A stretch of DNA of 64,000 nt, taken from NCBI GenBank assembly GCA_032433765.1, contig JAVIAB010000051.1, positions 77,864,244 to 77,928,243 on the forward strand, read 5' to 3'. The position numbers and the translations under genes are program-made. Positions 20,848-30,728 of the stretch are shown in pieces (position 1 is the first letter of the stretch; the number at the start of each line of letters is the position of its first letter). The DNA comes from Megaustenia siamemsis. Its lineage: Eukaryota > Mollusca > Gastropoda > Stylommatophora > Ariophantidae. Below the pieces are notes generated by a model that saw only the letters and a program-made list of their open reading frames with translations, made no database searches and was not told the origin of the DNA.

Positions 20848-22885
20848 TACCTTTTAGCTCCCTGTGGAGCAGAGGTCTTCAACAAACACTTTCCAAGTCG
20901 TTCTATTTCTTGTCATTCTTTTAAGATCATTCCAAGTCTTCGCCATCATCTTAATCTCTGCTTCTTTCTGTCTTCTCCAAGAATTCTTTGGTCTTCCTCT
21001 TTGTCTTTTCCCCTGGGGGTTTCAAAAAAGGGCCTATGTGTAATACTCTCAGTTGGCTTCCCAGTGGTTGTCCTATTCAGCGCCATTGTCTTCGCTGTAT
21101 CTCTTTATCCACTGGTATTTGAGTGGTACATTTCCATAATTCTATGTTAGTGATTTTGTCCTGCCATTATCATCCTTTTATTCTGCGTAAGCATCCATTA
21201 ATGAAAGTCTGTATCTTCATGATTGTCAATTTTGTTGTTCTCCATGTTTCACAGCCATATAATAGGTCTGACTTAACAATGAAGTTGAAAATTTGTAGTT
21301 TTGTATTTAACCTCTCTTGCTTTTGATGTCCTTATTTTGGTTTCATTTTCTGATTCTCCCTCGTTATCTATATTACTACCCAGATATATGTAAGATTGTA
21401 CGTCTTGTAGAGGTATTTCTCATAATTCTATTTGGTTATTGCCAACTGCATTAATTCCCATAATGTTGGTCTTATCTCTAACTAATTTTCAGCCCTACCT
21501 GTTGTGATCTCTCATCAAGTATGCTCATTTTATCCTGCATCTGTTGATGGCTGTGTGATAGGAGAGCTATGTCATCAGCAAAGTCTAAATCATCAAGTTG
21601 CTTGGTCAGTGACCACTGGAATCCATTTCTGTTGTTTTGAGTTATTGTTATAATCCAATATATGGCCAGTAGAAAGAGAAATGGAGACAGAAGGCATCCA
21701 TGCCTTATTCCTGTTCTTATTTCAAATGCTGTCATTCATGCCACACACTACATTTTATTCCTTCATACATTGTTTTTATCAGGTTAATAAAATGTATGGG
21801 GATTCCGTAATGACTCAGAAACTTCCAAAGCATTCCTCTGTCTAAACTATCAATTGCCTTTCGTAATCTATGAAAATCCAATATAAAGTGGGGATTTTAG
21901 TTCTAAACTTTGTTCAACTATTTTAAGTAGAGTAGTTATTTGATCAGTGCATGATCTGTTCTTTCTAAAACCTGCTTGTTCATCTCACAAATGTTTCTCT
22001 ATGGCCTCTTTTAGTCTCTCCAGAATGATTCTGCTTAATATTTTTCCTGGCACTGATAGTAGCATAATTCTCCTATAATTTGTGCACTCATGTAAACTTC
22101 CTTTCTTTGGTAGTTTGATCATATAACCTTCTTTCCAGCCTTTGGGTATTTCTTCCCTCTCTCAAATATTATCTAATAGATTATGTAACATCTAATGTTA
22201 ATATCTGCTTTGATGGCTTCCGAAGGAATTTCATCTGGTCCTGTGGCTTTACCATTTTTTAATAGCTTGATGGCTTTCCTTATTTCTTCTTTGCTTGGTT
22301 TTCTACAGCTAACGTATAACTCTTCTTCTGCCGGAAGTATATCTGGTGGATTACTTGAGCCGGGTCTGTTCAAAAGTTCTTCAAAGTGTTCTTTCCATCT
22401 CTCCATTTGTTACCTCATATCACTAAGCATATTTCATTTCTTATCTTTAATAAAGGCATTGATCTGTTTGTATTTTCCACTTAATTTCTTTGTGTTGTTG
22501 CACAGTTCTTTCATATTCCCTTTATTTGCTGCTTCCTTTGCCTCTTTAACTAGTTCATTTATATATTTTCCCTTATCCCTTTTAATGCATATTCTCACTT
22601 CTTTTTTCAACTCTGTGTAAGCTTCATGTGTCTTGTCTTTATTACTTCTCGTTTTGCTTTTATTTATGTCTGCTTTCTTGTTCTTTCTTTACTTAATTTT
22701 ATTCAGGCTCTCTGCTGTCATCCATGCCTTATTCTGTCGTTCTCTTTTCCCCAGTGTTTCTGCGCATCCCTCTTTCCATATATTCTTTACATGTTTCCAA
22801 TGATCTATATTTATTGTATTTTCTAGTTGTTGGAGGACTTCGAATTTGTTTGATATTGTGACTTCGAATTTATCTTTAATTCCTT
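20848..22885 (-). mobile_element. LINE-e, decayed reverse transcriptase
   Basis: Minus-strand frames give an RT remnant: MERWKEHFEELLNRPGSSNP near 22400, KAIKLLKNGKATGPDEIPSEAI at about 22270, FEIRTGIRHGCLLSPFLFLL near 21720 and DDLDFADDIALLSHSHQQM near 21600. The catalytic FADD is present, but frames are broken many times. It resembles RTE/L1-type pol. Another 3' fragment of the same family lies at 47175-47760. It is inserted in the last intron of copy B beside the site used by the mariner element in copy C. Confidence 0.75.
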
Positions 22886-23125
22886 TCCTAAAGGATCTTT
22901 AAGAAAGACATAGTTGATACAAAAAGATACAGAAGATAAACATAAGATATCTAGGATTGTCATTAATTGTCCGGTTTGTCATCACAGCAATCCAGGCAAT
23001 AGTTGATGAGTCGGTTTTAGCAGATGGGAAAATATGTAGACGGATGGTTCCTGCTACAAGATGGCTCTGCAAACATCTAGCTCCTCTAATGGGTTACTGC
23101 TCCTATGTGATAAACGGTGTGTGAG
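22886..23125. other. conserved intron block of the EGF gene family
   Basis: About 220 bp nearly identical to 29130-29345 (copy C) and recognisably related to 46035-46265 (copy E) and 57555-57625 (copy F). It has no open exon with splice sites that I can see, so I treat it as paralogous intron; an untranslated exon is not excluded. Confidence 0.6.
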
Positions 23126-23129
23126 TATT

Positions 23130-24300
23130 CGAAATCACCATCATCATCAAGTGCCGTCTCCGCATCGAAGGTTGGCTACCATAGAGCGCAATTCTGCTCT
23201 GTTTCTTGCTTTGATAGTGCAGGTTGTCATAGGCTGACTTGTCCATCTTTTGATGTTACTCGTTCATGTTATTCTTGGTCTGCCTCTGCCTCTTTTACCT
23301 TGTATTTTTCCTTCCAAGATTACATTTAGTAGACTGTTGTGTCTTTTAACGTGGCCCAAAAATCTAATTTGTCTTGTTTGAATTGTATTAAGTTGTTCTC
23401 TTTTCATTTTTAGTTGTTTAAAGATTTCATCATTTGTTTACTTTTCTTTCTATCCATTTCTTCCGAGTCTTCAATAAATCCACATTTCAAAGGCTTCAAT
23501 ATTCTATTCTGTTTTCGTGTCTAATGTCCATGTTTCTGCACCATACAGGAATTTTGAGACGATATAACATTTTGTTAATCTTAGTGTTAGCCCTGATGTT
23601 ATTTGTTTTGATATTAGTATATTCTTCACGGCAATAAAATTACTTTTTGCCCTTCCTATTCTTTTGTTTATTTCAGTTTTACATTTTCCATCACTGGTTA
23701 TAGTATTCCAAAGTAGTTGTAGCTCTGAATTGTCTCCAGATGTTTCTTCAATTTCGATATTCACTTAAAGGTAAAGGAAACATACAAGACTTGAACCGGC
23801 GTCTTAGCACGCGAGTTTACACCCATATGTGCTCGGCCGCCTACCCAGAAATGTACGGAGATTTCTGTATAGTGTCGCCTCAAGCATCGAAACTCAGATG
23901 CGAGGCGACATTCCTCACCTTCCCAGGGCAATACCCTGGTAGCCATTTCTGCCAACGGCTGGGTCGACCGTGGGGGTATTTTTTTTTCCAACCACGAGTA
24001 GAATTCCCACAGCTCCTAGCGGGAATCGAACACGGGTTGTCCGAACGTCGGTAGTCCAGTCGGGTGGTTTTCCCAACTCGGCTACAGAGATATTCACTTG
24101 TAGGTTTTGAGTATTATCTTATTTATGATCATAGTTTTAGTCTTTTTGATATTAATATCTAATCCACATTTTTTACTTATCACGTTCATTTCATTAAGTA
24201 ATTGTTGTAGATCTCTAGGATTTTATGCTAGTAGTACATATGATTTTGGAGAGAAGTAGGTGATAACGTCAAGTTTTAAAAAAAAACACGGACCCGCTGG
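23130..24300 (-). mobile_element. LINE-b 3' half, interrupted by SINE-2
   Basis: A longer LINE-b fragment (minus) whose frame includes ASKFLYGAETWTLDTKTE-like sequence (VSKFLYGAETW) at about 23510 and INKRIGRAKSNFIAVKNI near 23670. It is cut at 23766/24092 by a SINE. The paralogous copy at 29355-32960 lacks the SINE but carries a LINE instead. Confidence 0.75.
23767..24091 (-). mobile_element. SINE-2, tRNA-headed, with target duplication
   Basis: On the minus strand it starts with TCTGTAGCCGAGTTGGG (box A), then GTGTTCGATTCCC (box B), then a body of about 250 bp. It is flanked by the direct repeat GATATTCACTT. The paralogous LINE-b copy has one uninterrupted GATATTCACTT (around 32789), which is an empty site. 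Confidence 0.85.
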
Positions 24301-24398
24301 TTATGTTGATGATGGAAGACGATTCGTATAAATGTCCACAGCAACTGGACCAATAATAGAAGTCAAACATATTTCCTAGAACTTACTTTCTGTGGGCC

Positions 24399-24526
24399 TT
24401 ACAGTGTATTATTAATTTGACAATGAGTCCCTATGTAACCGTCCGGGCACAAGCAATAAGGAGCGTCCGCTGGAGCGGTGCAAAAACCGCCATTTTGGCA
24501 CTTATAGTTGGTACACGGGTCTCTAA
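24399..24526 (-). CDS. copy B exon 2: secreted EGF-like peptide
   Basis: With exon 1 at 25896-25827 this makes a 65-residue secreted peptide. The acceptor TTATTACAG ends at 24527, the donor GTAAGT starts at 24386, and the stop is 12 nt before the exon end at 24387. The split codon gives Phe. The domain has all six EGF cysteines (x4, x5, x8, x1, x8), with CQNGGFC and YCLC patches, and is one residue shorter before the first Cys than in A, D, E and F. The tail QINNTL carries an NNT sequon. Loop six reads GYIG, so no EOGT site. It is the sister of copy C, from which it differs at nine mature residues although the signal exon is almost identical. Role: an extracellular EGF-fold peptide, receptor unknown. 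Confidence 0.88.
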
Positions 24527-24585
24527 CTGTAATAAAGTAACGATCAGTTTCATCAAATAATTTGGAGTAGAAATGATAGTCATGA

Positions 24586-24616
24586 GGCGGGTGGGTGGGG
24601 AGGGGGAGGAGGTGGA
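24586..24616 (+). other. G-rich tract with quadruplex potential
   Basis: GCGGGTGGGTGGGGAGGGGG satisfies the four-run G3 rule for G-quadruplex formation. It lies in intron 1 about 60 bp from the EGF exon acceptor. The paralogous position in copy C (33283-33310) keeps it. Confidence 0.7.
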
Positions 24617-24724
24617 GATAGACAAAATGCTTTTAAAAAACACTGGTTGATAATATAGTAATAATATAATGAATAATGAAAAATTATCGGTGTGAACAAT
24701 CATAAATAGAATCCTACTCATCAT

Positions 24725-25285
24725 CATTATCGTCAAGTACTCTCTGCCTGCAGGGGGTAGGTATTCATGTAGCTCGACAACTGTCTGTTTCTACAACTGC
24801 TAATCACTTCTGCTGTTTGCTTTACAATACGTCTTATTTTTTTAACTGAATGGAATCTTTTCTCATTCTTTTCATTCTATTTCTTTTTCTGTTACTGTGT
24901 CCAGTTGTCACAACAAATTCCAGCTGACCCTTTTCCATTGCATAATCAAACAATTATGACAGCTTCCTCCAGACAAGATTTACGGGTGTTTGGATGAAAT
25001 TTACAGACTATGACGCATTCCAAAAAGGCAACTCCTAAAAAACATCAGAAAGAAACAATCAACATTTTTCGGGCACATCGTGAGAAGAGGAAAGTTGGAA
25101 TACTTGGTTAGAACAGGCAAAATACAAGGAAAGAGAGATCGCGGGCGACAAGGAGAGAAAATACTAGATAGCGTGGTGTCATGGCATGGGAAACAGTCAA
25201 CAACAGAACTGTTACGATGCACTGTAGATAGAAGATTGTGGAAGGACATGATCGCCTACGCCAACCGGCATGGCATATGATGATG
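24725..25285. mobile_element. two LINE-c 3' ends in inverted arrangement
   Basis: 24725-24960 is a minus-oriented fragment starting with CATCATCATT, and 24997-25285 is a plus-oriented one with frames FRAHREKRKVGILG and HGKQSTTELLRCTVDRRLW ending in an (ATG)n tail. The same pair is present at 33425-33995, so it predates the B/C duplication. Confidence 0.7.
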
Positions 25286-25826
25286 ATGACGCATTTAAAA
25301 TGTGTGCATAAATTGTGCGTCGTTAGCTTGTTGGTTATTGCGAGGGTTTAACGGTAAAGTTATTGAGACTCAACTTCAGTCCGGCCTAAGACCTTCAACA
25401 GACTTAAAGCTGAAAGTTCTCAGCGACTCATAGCTGATTGTTTGCAAATTTATCAGTAAACAACTATAACCAAGACCCTATTCAACGTTCTTGTGGTGAC
25501 CTTGGAAACAGACTAACCAATTTGTTCAAACGAATAGAGACCGAATAGGAAAGACAACCCTTTAATCGTAAATGTTGTACTAAAGTCTGCAGAGATGAAC
25601 CGAATATATCGTAACTTCCTATATATTACAACACATCAATGTCAATTGAACACATTTAAAAACAAAAATGAAGAGTAGTCTGTGTGCTATTTTAAAAGAA
25701 GGAGAAACTCCCAGGCTTACACTCACCAGTCGCAATAACCTAAAAATGTAGCCTACTACTTTATTCCCACAACATTTTATGTTACGAGGCCTACCTTTTC
25801 ACCGTTGTTTTGTAACAAATACTTAC

Positions 25827-25896
25827 ATTGACCAAGAACAAATTGACAGCTGACAACAGCCGCAAAGACAAAGAACAAGAACAAAAGTCTTGACAT
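25827..25896 (-). CDS. copy B exon 1: signal peptide
   Basis: ATG at 25896; 23 residues beginning MSRLLFLFFVFAAVVS and ending QFVLGQ; donor GTAAGT at 25826; phase 1. It differs from copy C exon 1 at a single base, the last one, which sits in the split codon. Confidence 0.88.
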
Positions 25897-26075
25897 GTTG
25901 ACAAGACGTATTTCTCTGATGTATGAAATAAGTATACTCTGTTAGTGTTTTAAATATGTTCGAGACAGCGCCATCTGCAACTGGCAAATTGTTCCCATCC
26001 TATGACTGGATTTAGCGATAAGATAATCGTGCCGTGTATATGCACGTGACCATTGAATTACATGATGGCATATAA
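25897..26075 (-). promoter_or_regulatory. copy B promoter block
   Basis: Near-identical to the copy A flank: TATA-like ATTTAAAACAC (plus 25945-25958), AGATGGCGCTGTCTC (25976-25962) and CACGTG (26043-26048). Supported by conservation across five paralogues. Confidence 0.65.
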
Positions 26076-26159
26076 TCTAGAAAATGACAAACACAAAACG
26101 TAAAATACACATATATACATGTCCACAATACACATATGCTCATATGGCACTTATACACA

Positions 26160-26875
26160 ATCAAACATACATACATACATACGTACATACATACATACAT
26201 ATATACATGCATACATGCATAAATACATACATACATGCACGCACGCACACACACGCACACACACACACACGCGCGCAAGCGCGCACACGCGCACACACAC
26301 ACACGCAAATACGCACACACACACATACACACATACACACACATACACACACATATACACATATACACACATACACACACATACACACACATATACACAC
26401 ATACACACACATACACACACATACACACATATATACACACACATACATACATACATACATACATACATACATACATACATACATACATACATACATACAT
26501 ACATACATACATACATACATACATACATACATACATACATACATACATACATACATACATACATACATACATACATACATACATACATACATACATACAT
26601 ACATACATACATACATACATACATACATACATACATACATGCATACATGCATACATACATACATACATACATACATGCATGCATACATACATGCATACAT
26701 ACATGCATACATACATACATACAAACACAAACACACAGACACACACACAGACACACACACAGACAGGCAGAGACAGACAGACACACAGAGAGACAGAGAG
26801 CAGAGACAGACAGACACACAGAGACAGAGCGATACACAGAGACAGACAGACACACAGAGACAGACAGACAGGCAG
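26160..26875. repeat. compound microsatellite (TACA, ACAC, ACAG)
   Basis: Over 700 bp of simple sequence: ACGC/ACAC runs to about 26440, about 65 TACA units to about 26720 and ACAG/ACAC to 26875. Long Cys-Met-Tyr-Val or Tyr-Ile-His-Thr frames on both strands are by-products. It separates copies B and C. Confidence 0.98.
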
Positions 26876-27059
26876 TATCGTGTTACTGATATTTAACAAT
26901 TTTGCTCCACATAATACTGTAATACTCTACTTAAAATCAAGTTAAAATATATAAACAAATTCTTACACAGGCAAAAGACATCACCTCGCGTTTAATGCTT
27001 TTTATTTGACGCAACGCAACACACATTAATGCTTTAATCAATACAAGGAAAATAGACAG

Positions 27060-27142
27060 CCTTGATCTAGAAACTAATACTTTATTAGGATGTTGGCACA
27101 TTTTCAGCATTGTCTTCTTGGCTTCATATAGGCCTCATCTAC
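27060..27142 (-). other. copy C terminal 3'UTR exon
   Basis: The acceptor TTCACAG ends at 27143, the exon starts GTAGATGAGG, and AATAAA lies at 27086-27081. It is nearly identical to the copy B exon. Confidence 0.65.
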
Positions 27143-27159
27143 CTGTGAAGAAAGTCGAA

Positions 27160-27490
27160 AATAAAACAATCAAGCAAAGGTAGTTGAAGATAAAACACTC
27201 AAGCAAAGATAGTTGAAGATAAAACACTCAAGCAAAGATAGTTGAAGATAAAACACTCAAGCAAAGATAGTTGAAGATAAAACACTCAAGCAAAGATAGT
27301 TGAAGATACAAAACTTAAACAAAGATAGTTGAAGATAAAACACTCAAGCAAAGATAGTTGAAGATAAAACACTCAAGCAAAGATAGTTGAAGATACAAAA
27401 CTTAAACAAAGATAGTTGAAGATAAAACACTCAAGCAAAGATAGTTGAAGATAAAACACTCAAAGAAAGATAGTTGAAGATAAAACATTT
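27160..27490. repeat. 29-bp minisatellite in last intron of copy C
   Basis: About eleven copies of the same unit as in copy B, but with AAGCAAAG as the prevalent variant and far fewer copies. Confidence 0.95.
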
Positions 27491-27711
27491 AAGTCGTTTT
27501 ATAACACTCTGTCTTCTATAAATATCCAGTGTTATATTACTGTTGCGAACTTTGGACAATAACAACCGAAGTAGAATGTCTAGGATGTGATAGACATTTG
27601 AGAAACGAACGTAAAAGTTATGACAAATATTTAATTAAGAGAAAAAAAAAATAGATATTTTAACAAATATAAGCAAAACGGTCTGGAAAATTGAGACAGT
27701 GCAAGAGATAC

Positions 27712-29129
27712 AGGGTGTTTTTAAAGTTGCAGTGCAGTGAATATTTCTAATATTCAGTAAATGGCGTAATCATCATCTACGTACCACAATTTTGTAAACC
27801 ACATTTATGAACAAACCGCTGCTTCCTTTAAGGTTTTATTTACGTAAAGGACGGGCACTACGCTACTTTCACTGTCTCATTGCTTGAAGGAAATGGTGTT
27901 GACGATTGAAAACATGGTATTTCTGGTTGAGCATGTCTTCCGTAATGGCGGTAAATATACGGATGAGGTCATTAGACAATTCGTGAGGAAATTTCCAGAC
28001 TCACAAGTCCCTCACCGAAATTCTGTTACAAAATTGATCAAAAAGTTTCGTGAAACCGGTAGTGTGGTAGATGCATACCGATCTGGAAGACCTTCAATTT
28101 CACAAGACCAAATTATGGAACTCCGAGACAGAATTACAATGAGTCCAAATGCATCTTTAAACCACTTGTCTCAACAGGTGCAAATATCTAAGAGTTCTGT
28201 TCACAAGGTTTTAAGAAGTGAACTACACTATCGTCCATACAAATTAACTGAAGTGTCTCAACTCCAAGAAAGAGATTATGAATCCCGTTTAAACTACTGC
28301 ATGTGGTTTCAGAATTTTATTTATGAACATGGCGCTGCCATCCTTGACGTCACTTTTTTCACTGATGAGGCCTGGTTTCATTTATCCGGTTATGTGAACA
28401 GTCAGAACAATCGGCTGTGGAGCAGTGAAAACCCCCATGAATTTCATCAAGTGCCGCTTTACGATCAAAAAGTCGGAGTGTGGTGCGCTATAAGTCGTAT
28501 GCGGATAATAGGACCTATATTTTGTAATGAAACAATAAATGCAGAACGTTACCGTACTTTAATTCTGGAACCGTTCATAGCACACCTTACAGAACGGGAA
28601 ATTATGGAATCCTGGTTTCAGCAGGATGGGGCAACAGCACACACAGCCACAACAACACTCAATTATTTAGAAAGCATATTTGCAAATCGCATTATTTCAC
28701 GTGGAATCTGGCCTGCTCGTTCACCAGATCTAACACCCCCAGATTATTATCTGTGGGGGGGGGGGGGGCATTGAAGAGGAAAGTTTATGAAAATAATCCG
28801 CAGACAATTAATGACCTAAAGACTGAAATAGTAGACAAGATTAAACAAATATCACCAGACATTATTCTGAAGGTTTTCGCAAATATGGAAAGACGAATCG
28901 CGACATGTCTTGAGGCCCGTGGTGGACATTTTCAACATATGCTTTAGGCACAACTTTTTTGTGTTAATACCAACATTACCCATTATAAGCTCGCCCATAG
29001 CAGTCAAGTATATCTGAATAATACCATTTATTTTACAATTTGTGTGACGCATTAGTTAACCGCATTTCTGGTGACGTTTTTTCTTTAGAGAGTATAAATT
29101 CACTGCACTGCGACTTTAAAAACACCCTG
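27712..29129 (+). mobile_element. mariner-type DNA transposon with TIRs and TA duplication
   Basis: Ends are inverted repeats of about 28 bp, starting CAGGGTGTTTTTAAAGT at the left and the reverse complement at the right, flanked on both sides by TA. The paralogous intron block of copy E (about 46035-46055) reads GAGAGATAGTTTGATAC without the element, and copies B and F keep ATAGTTGA or TAGTTGACAC across the same point, so this is a clean insertion at one TA. It carries a single transposase gene (27884-28947). Confidence 0.92.
27884..28947 (+). pseudogene. mariner-type transposase, frameshifted at a poly-G run
   Basis: The first frame runs from 27884 to 28774 and reads an N-terminal helix-turn-helix region (NSVTKLIKKFRETGSV near residue 50, VQISKSSVHKVLRSE near 100), then FFTDEAWFHLSGYV (first D), WFQQDGATAHT (second D) and SPDLTPPDYYLWG (third D). 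Thirty-eight residues separate the last two catalytic Asp. At 28755-28768 a run of 14 G shifts the frame. The C-terminus continues in another frame as ALKRKVYENNPQTINDL to RGGHFQHML and a stop at 28947. The catalytic triad is thus present but the protein is split. The length of the G run suggests slippage, possibly also a sequencing or assembly error. Close relatives are common in arthropods and molluscs. Confidence 0.88.
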
Positions 29130-29664
29130 TAGTTGATACAAAAAGATACAGAAGATAAACATAAGATATCTAGGATTGTCATTAATTGTCCGGTTTGTCA
29201 TCACAGCAATCCAGGCAATAGTTGATGAGTCGGTTTTAGCAGATGGAAAAATATGTAGACGGATGGTTCCTGCTACAAGATGGCTCTGCAAACATCTAGC
29301 TCCTCTAATGGGTTACTGCTCCTATGTGATAAACGGTGTGTGTGTATTCGAAATCATCTTCCTCATCATCGAATGCCGTCTCCGCATCGAAGGTTGGCTA
29401 CCATAGAGCGCAATTCTGCTGTTCTTGCTTTGATAGTGTAGGTTGTCATAGACTGACTTGTCCTTCTTTTGATGTTACTCGTTCATGTTATTCTTGGTCT
29501 GCCTCTGCCTCTTTTACCTTGTATTTTTCCTTCCAAGATTACATTTAGTAGACTGTTGTGTCTTTTAACGTGGCCCAAAAATCTCATTTGTCTTGTTTGA
29601 ATTGTATTTAGTTGTTCTCTTTTTATTTTAGTTGTTTAAAGATTTCATCATTTGTTTACTTTTC

Positions 29665-30474
29665 AATAAAGAAATCGAACTTATAGAAGAAATGACAAAT
29701 AGGAAAATTAAAATACTAGGATTAGCGGACACCAGAGTAAAAGGACAACAGATAAAGAAAACACACATGAACTACACGAAAATATTCTCGGGAGTCGACA
29801 ACACAGAAAGAGCAACACATGGAGTAGGTTTTATCATCGACCCAGAACACGCAAAGAACATTCTAGAAATAAAATACTATTCAGAAAGAATTATCTCAAT
29901 TAAACTACTAGAAGACGACCGAAAAACAAATTACATTCAAATCTATGCACCATGCAACAACAATGAAAGAGACAGCGAAGAATTCTACGACACATTGAGT
30001 GAAATTATTAACAAGATTGACGAAAGCGACGACATGTTAGTGATGGGAGATTTTAATGGAAGGCTTGGGAAACGCAACAGTGAGAACAGTGACATCTTAG
30101 GACCCTTTGGCGATAAAACAGCTGAAATAAACGAAAACGGAAGCAGACTGCTGGAACTATGCAATCAAAACAATTTATTTATCACCAACACATTCTTCAA
30201 ACACAGAGAGTCGCAAGTATACACCTGGTACAAATGGAATGACACAACATGCAGAAGCCAGATAGATTTTATACTAACAAGAAAAGAGAACAAGAAAAGA
30301 GTAACCGACAGTAGAGCAATCCCAAATATTACAGACGACACGGATCACAAGATGGTTATGATCACACTAAGACAGCCAAAAATAAAGAGAAAACACGAAA
30401 ACAAACAAAAGAAGCGAAAAGAACAGACAATAAAAATAAAACAATTAACGATCAAGAAACAAGGAAAACCCTAG
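29665..30474 (+). pseudogene. LINE-a apurinic-type endonuclease domain
   Basis: The endonuclease/exonuclease/phosphatase domain that nicks the target for reverse transcription. Visible motifs are KILGLADTRVKG (N-terminal part, catalytic Glu position replaced in ADTR), LVMGDFNGRLGKR, TWYKWNDTTCRSQIDFIL and DTDHKMVMITL (the DH pair). The N-terminal NxR motif is lost to truncation. The frame ends at 30474, while the downstream RT frame is already open by about 30440, so one frameshift separates two halves of what should be a single polyprotein. Confidence 0.8.
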
Positions 30475-30728
30475 AAGAAAAACTCAGAGAGGAATTCAAG
30501 AAACTCCCTAACGAAGTAGGCACAGTAGAAGAAGAGTGGAAACAATTTAAGGAAACAGTAACTAACATCTCTAAAACAGTTTGTGGAACGAAGCTAAGAA
30601 CAAGAGAAGGGAAAAAGAGCACCCCGTGGTGGAACGAAACAATCAGAGAAGCAATTAAAGAAAAGAAGAAACTGTTTAAAAATTGGAGGGAGAACAAGCA
30701 AAGGAATTGGACAGAATTTGGACAAAAC

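Noticed and set aside
22195..22826. Plus-strand hydrophobic frames suggesting membrane proteins
   Set aside because: They are antisense to the LINE-e reverse transcriptase. Purine-rich coding strands give Phe/Leu/Ser-rich antisense frames.
26012..26945. Long open frames of Cys-Met-Tyr-Val or His-Thr-Tyr-Ile repeats
   Set aside because: They follow from the TACA and CACA microsatellites, which have no stop in most frames. No start context, splice site or non-repetitive domain is present.
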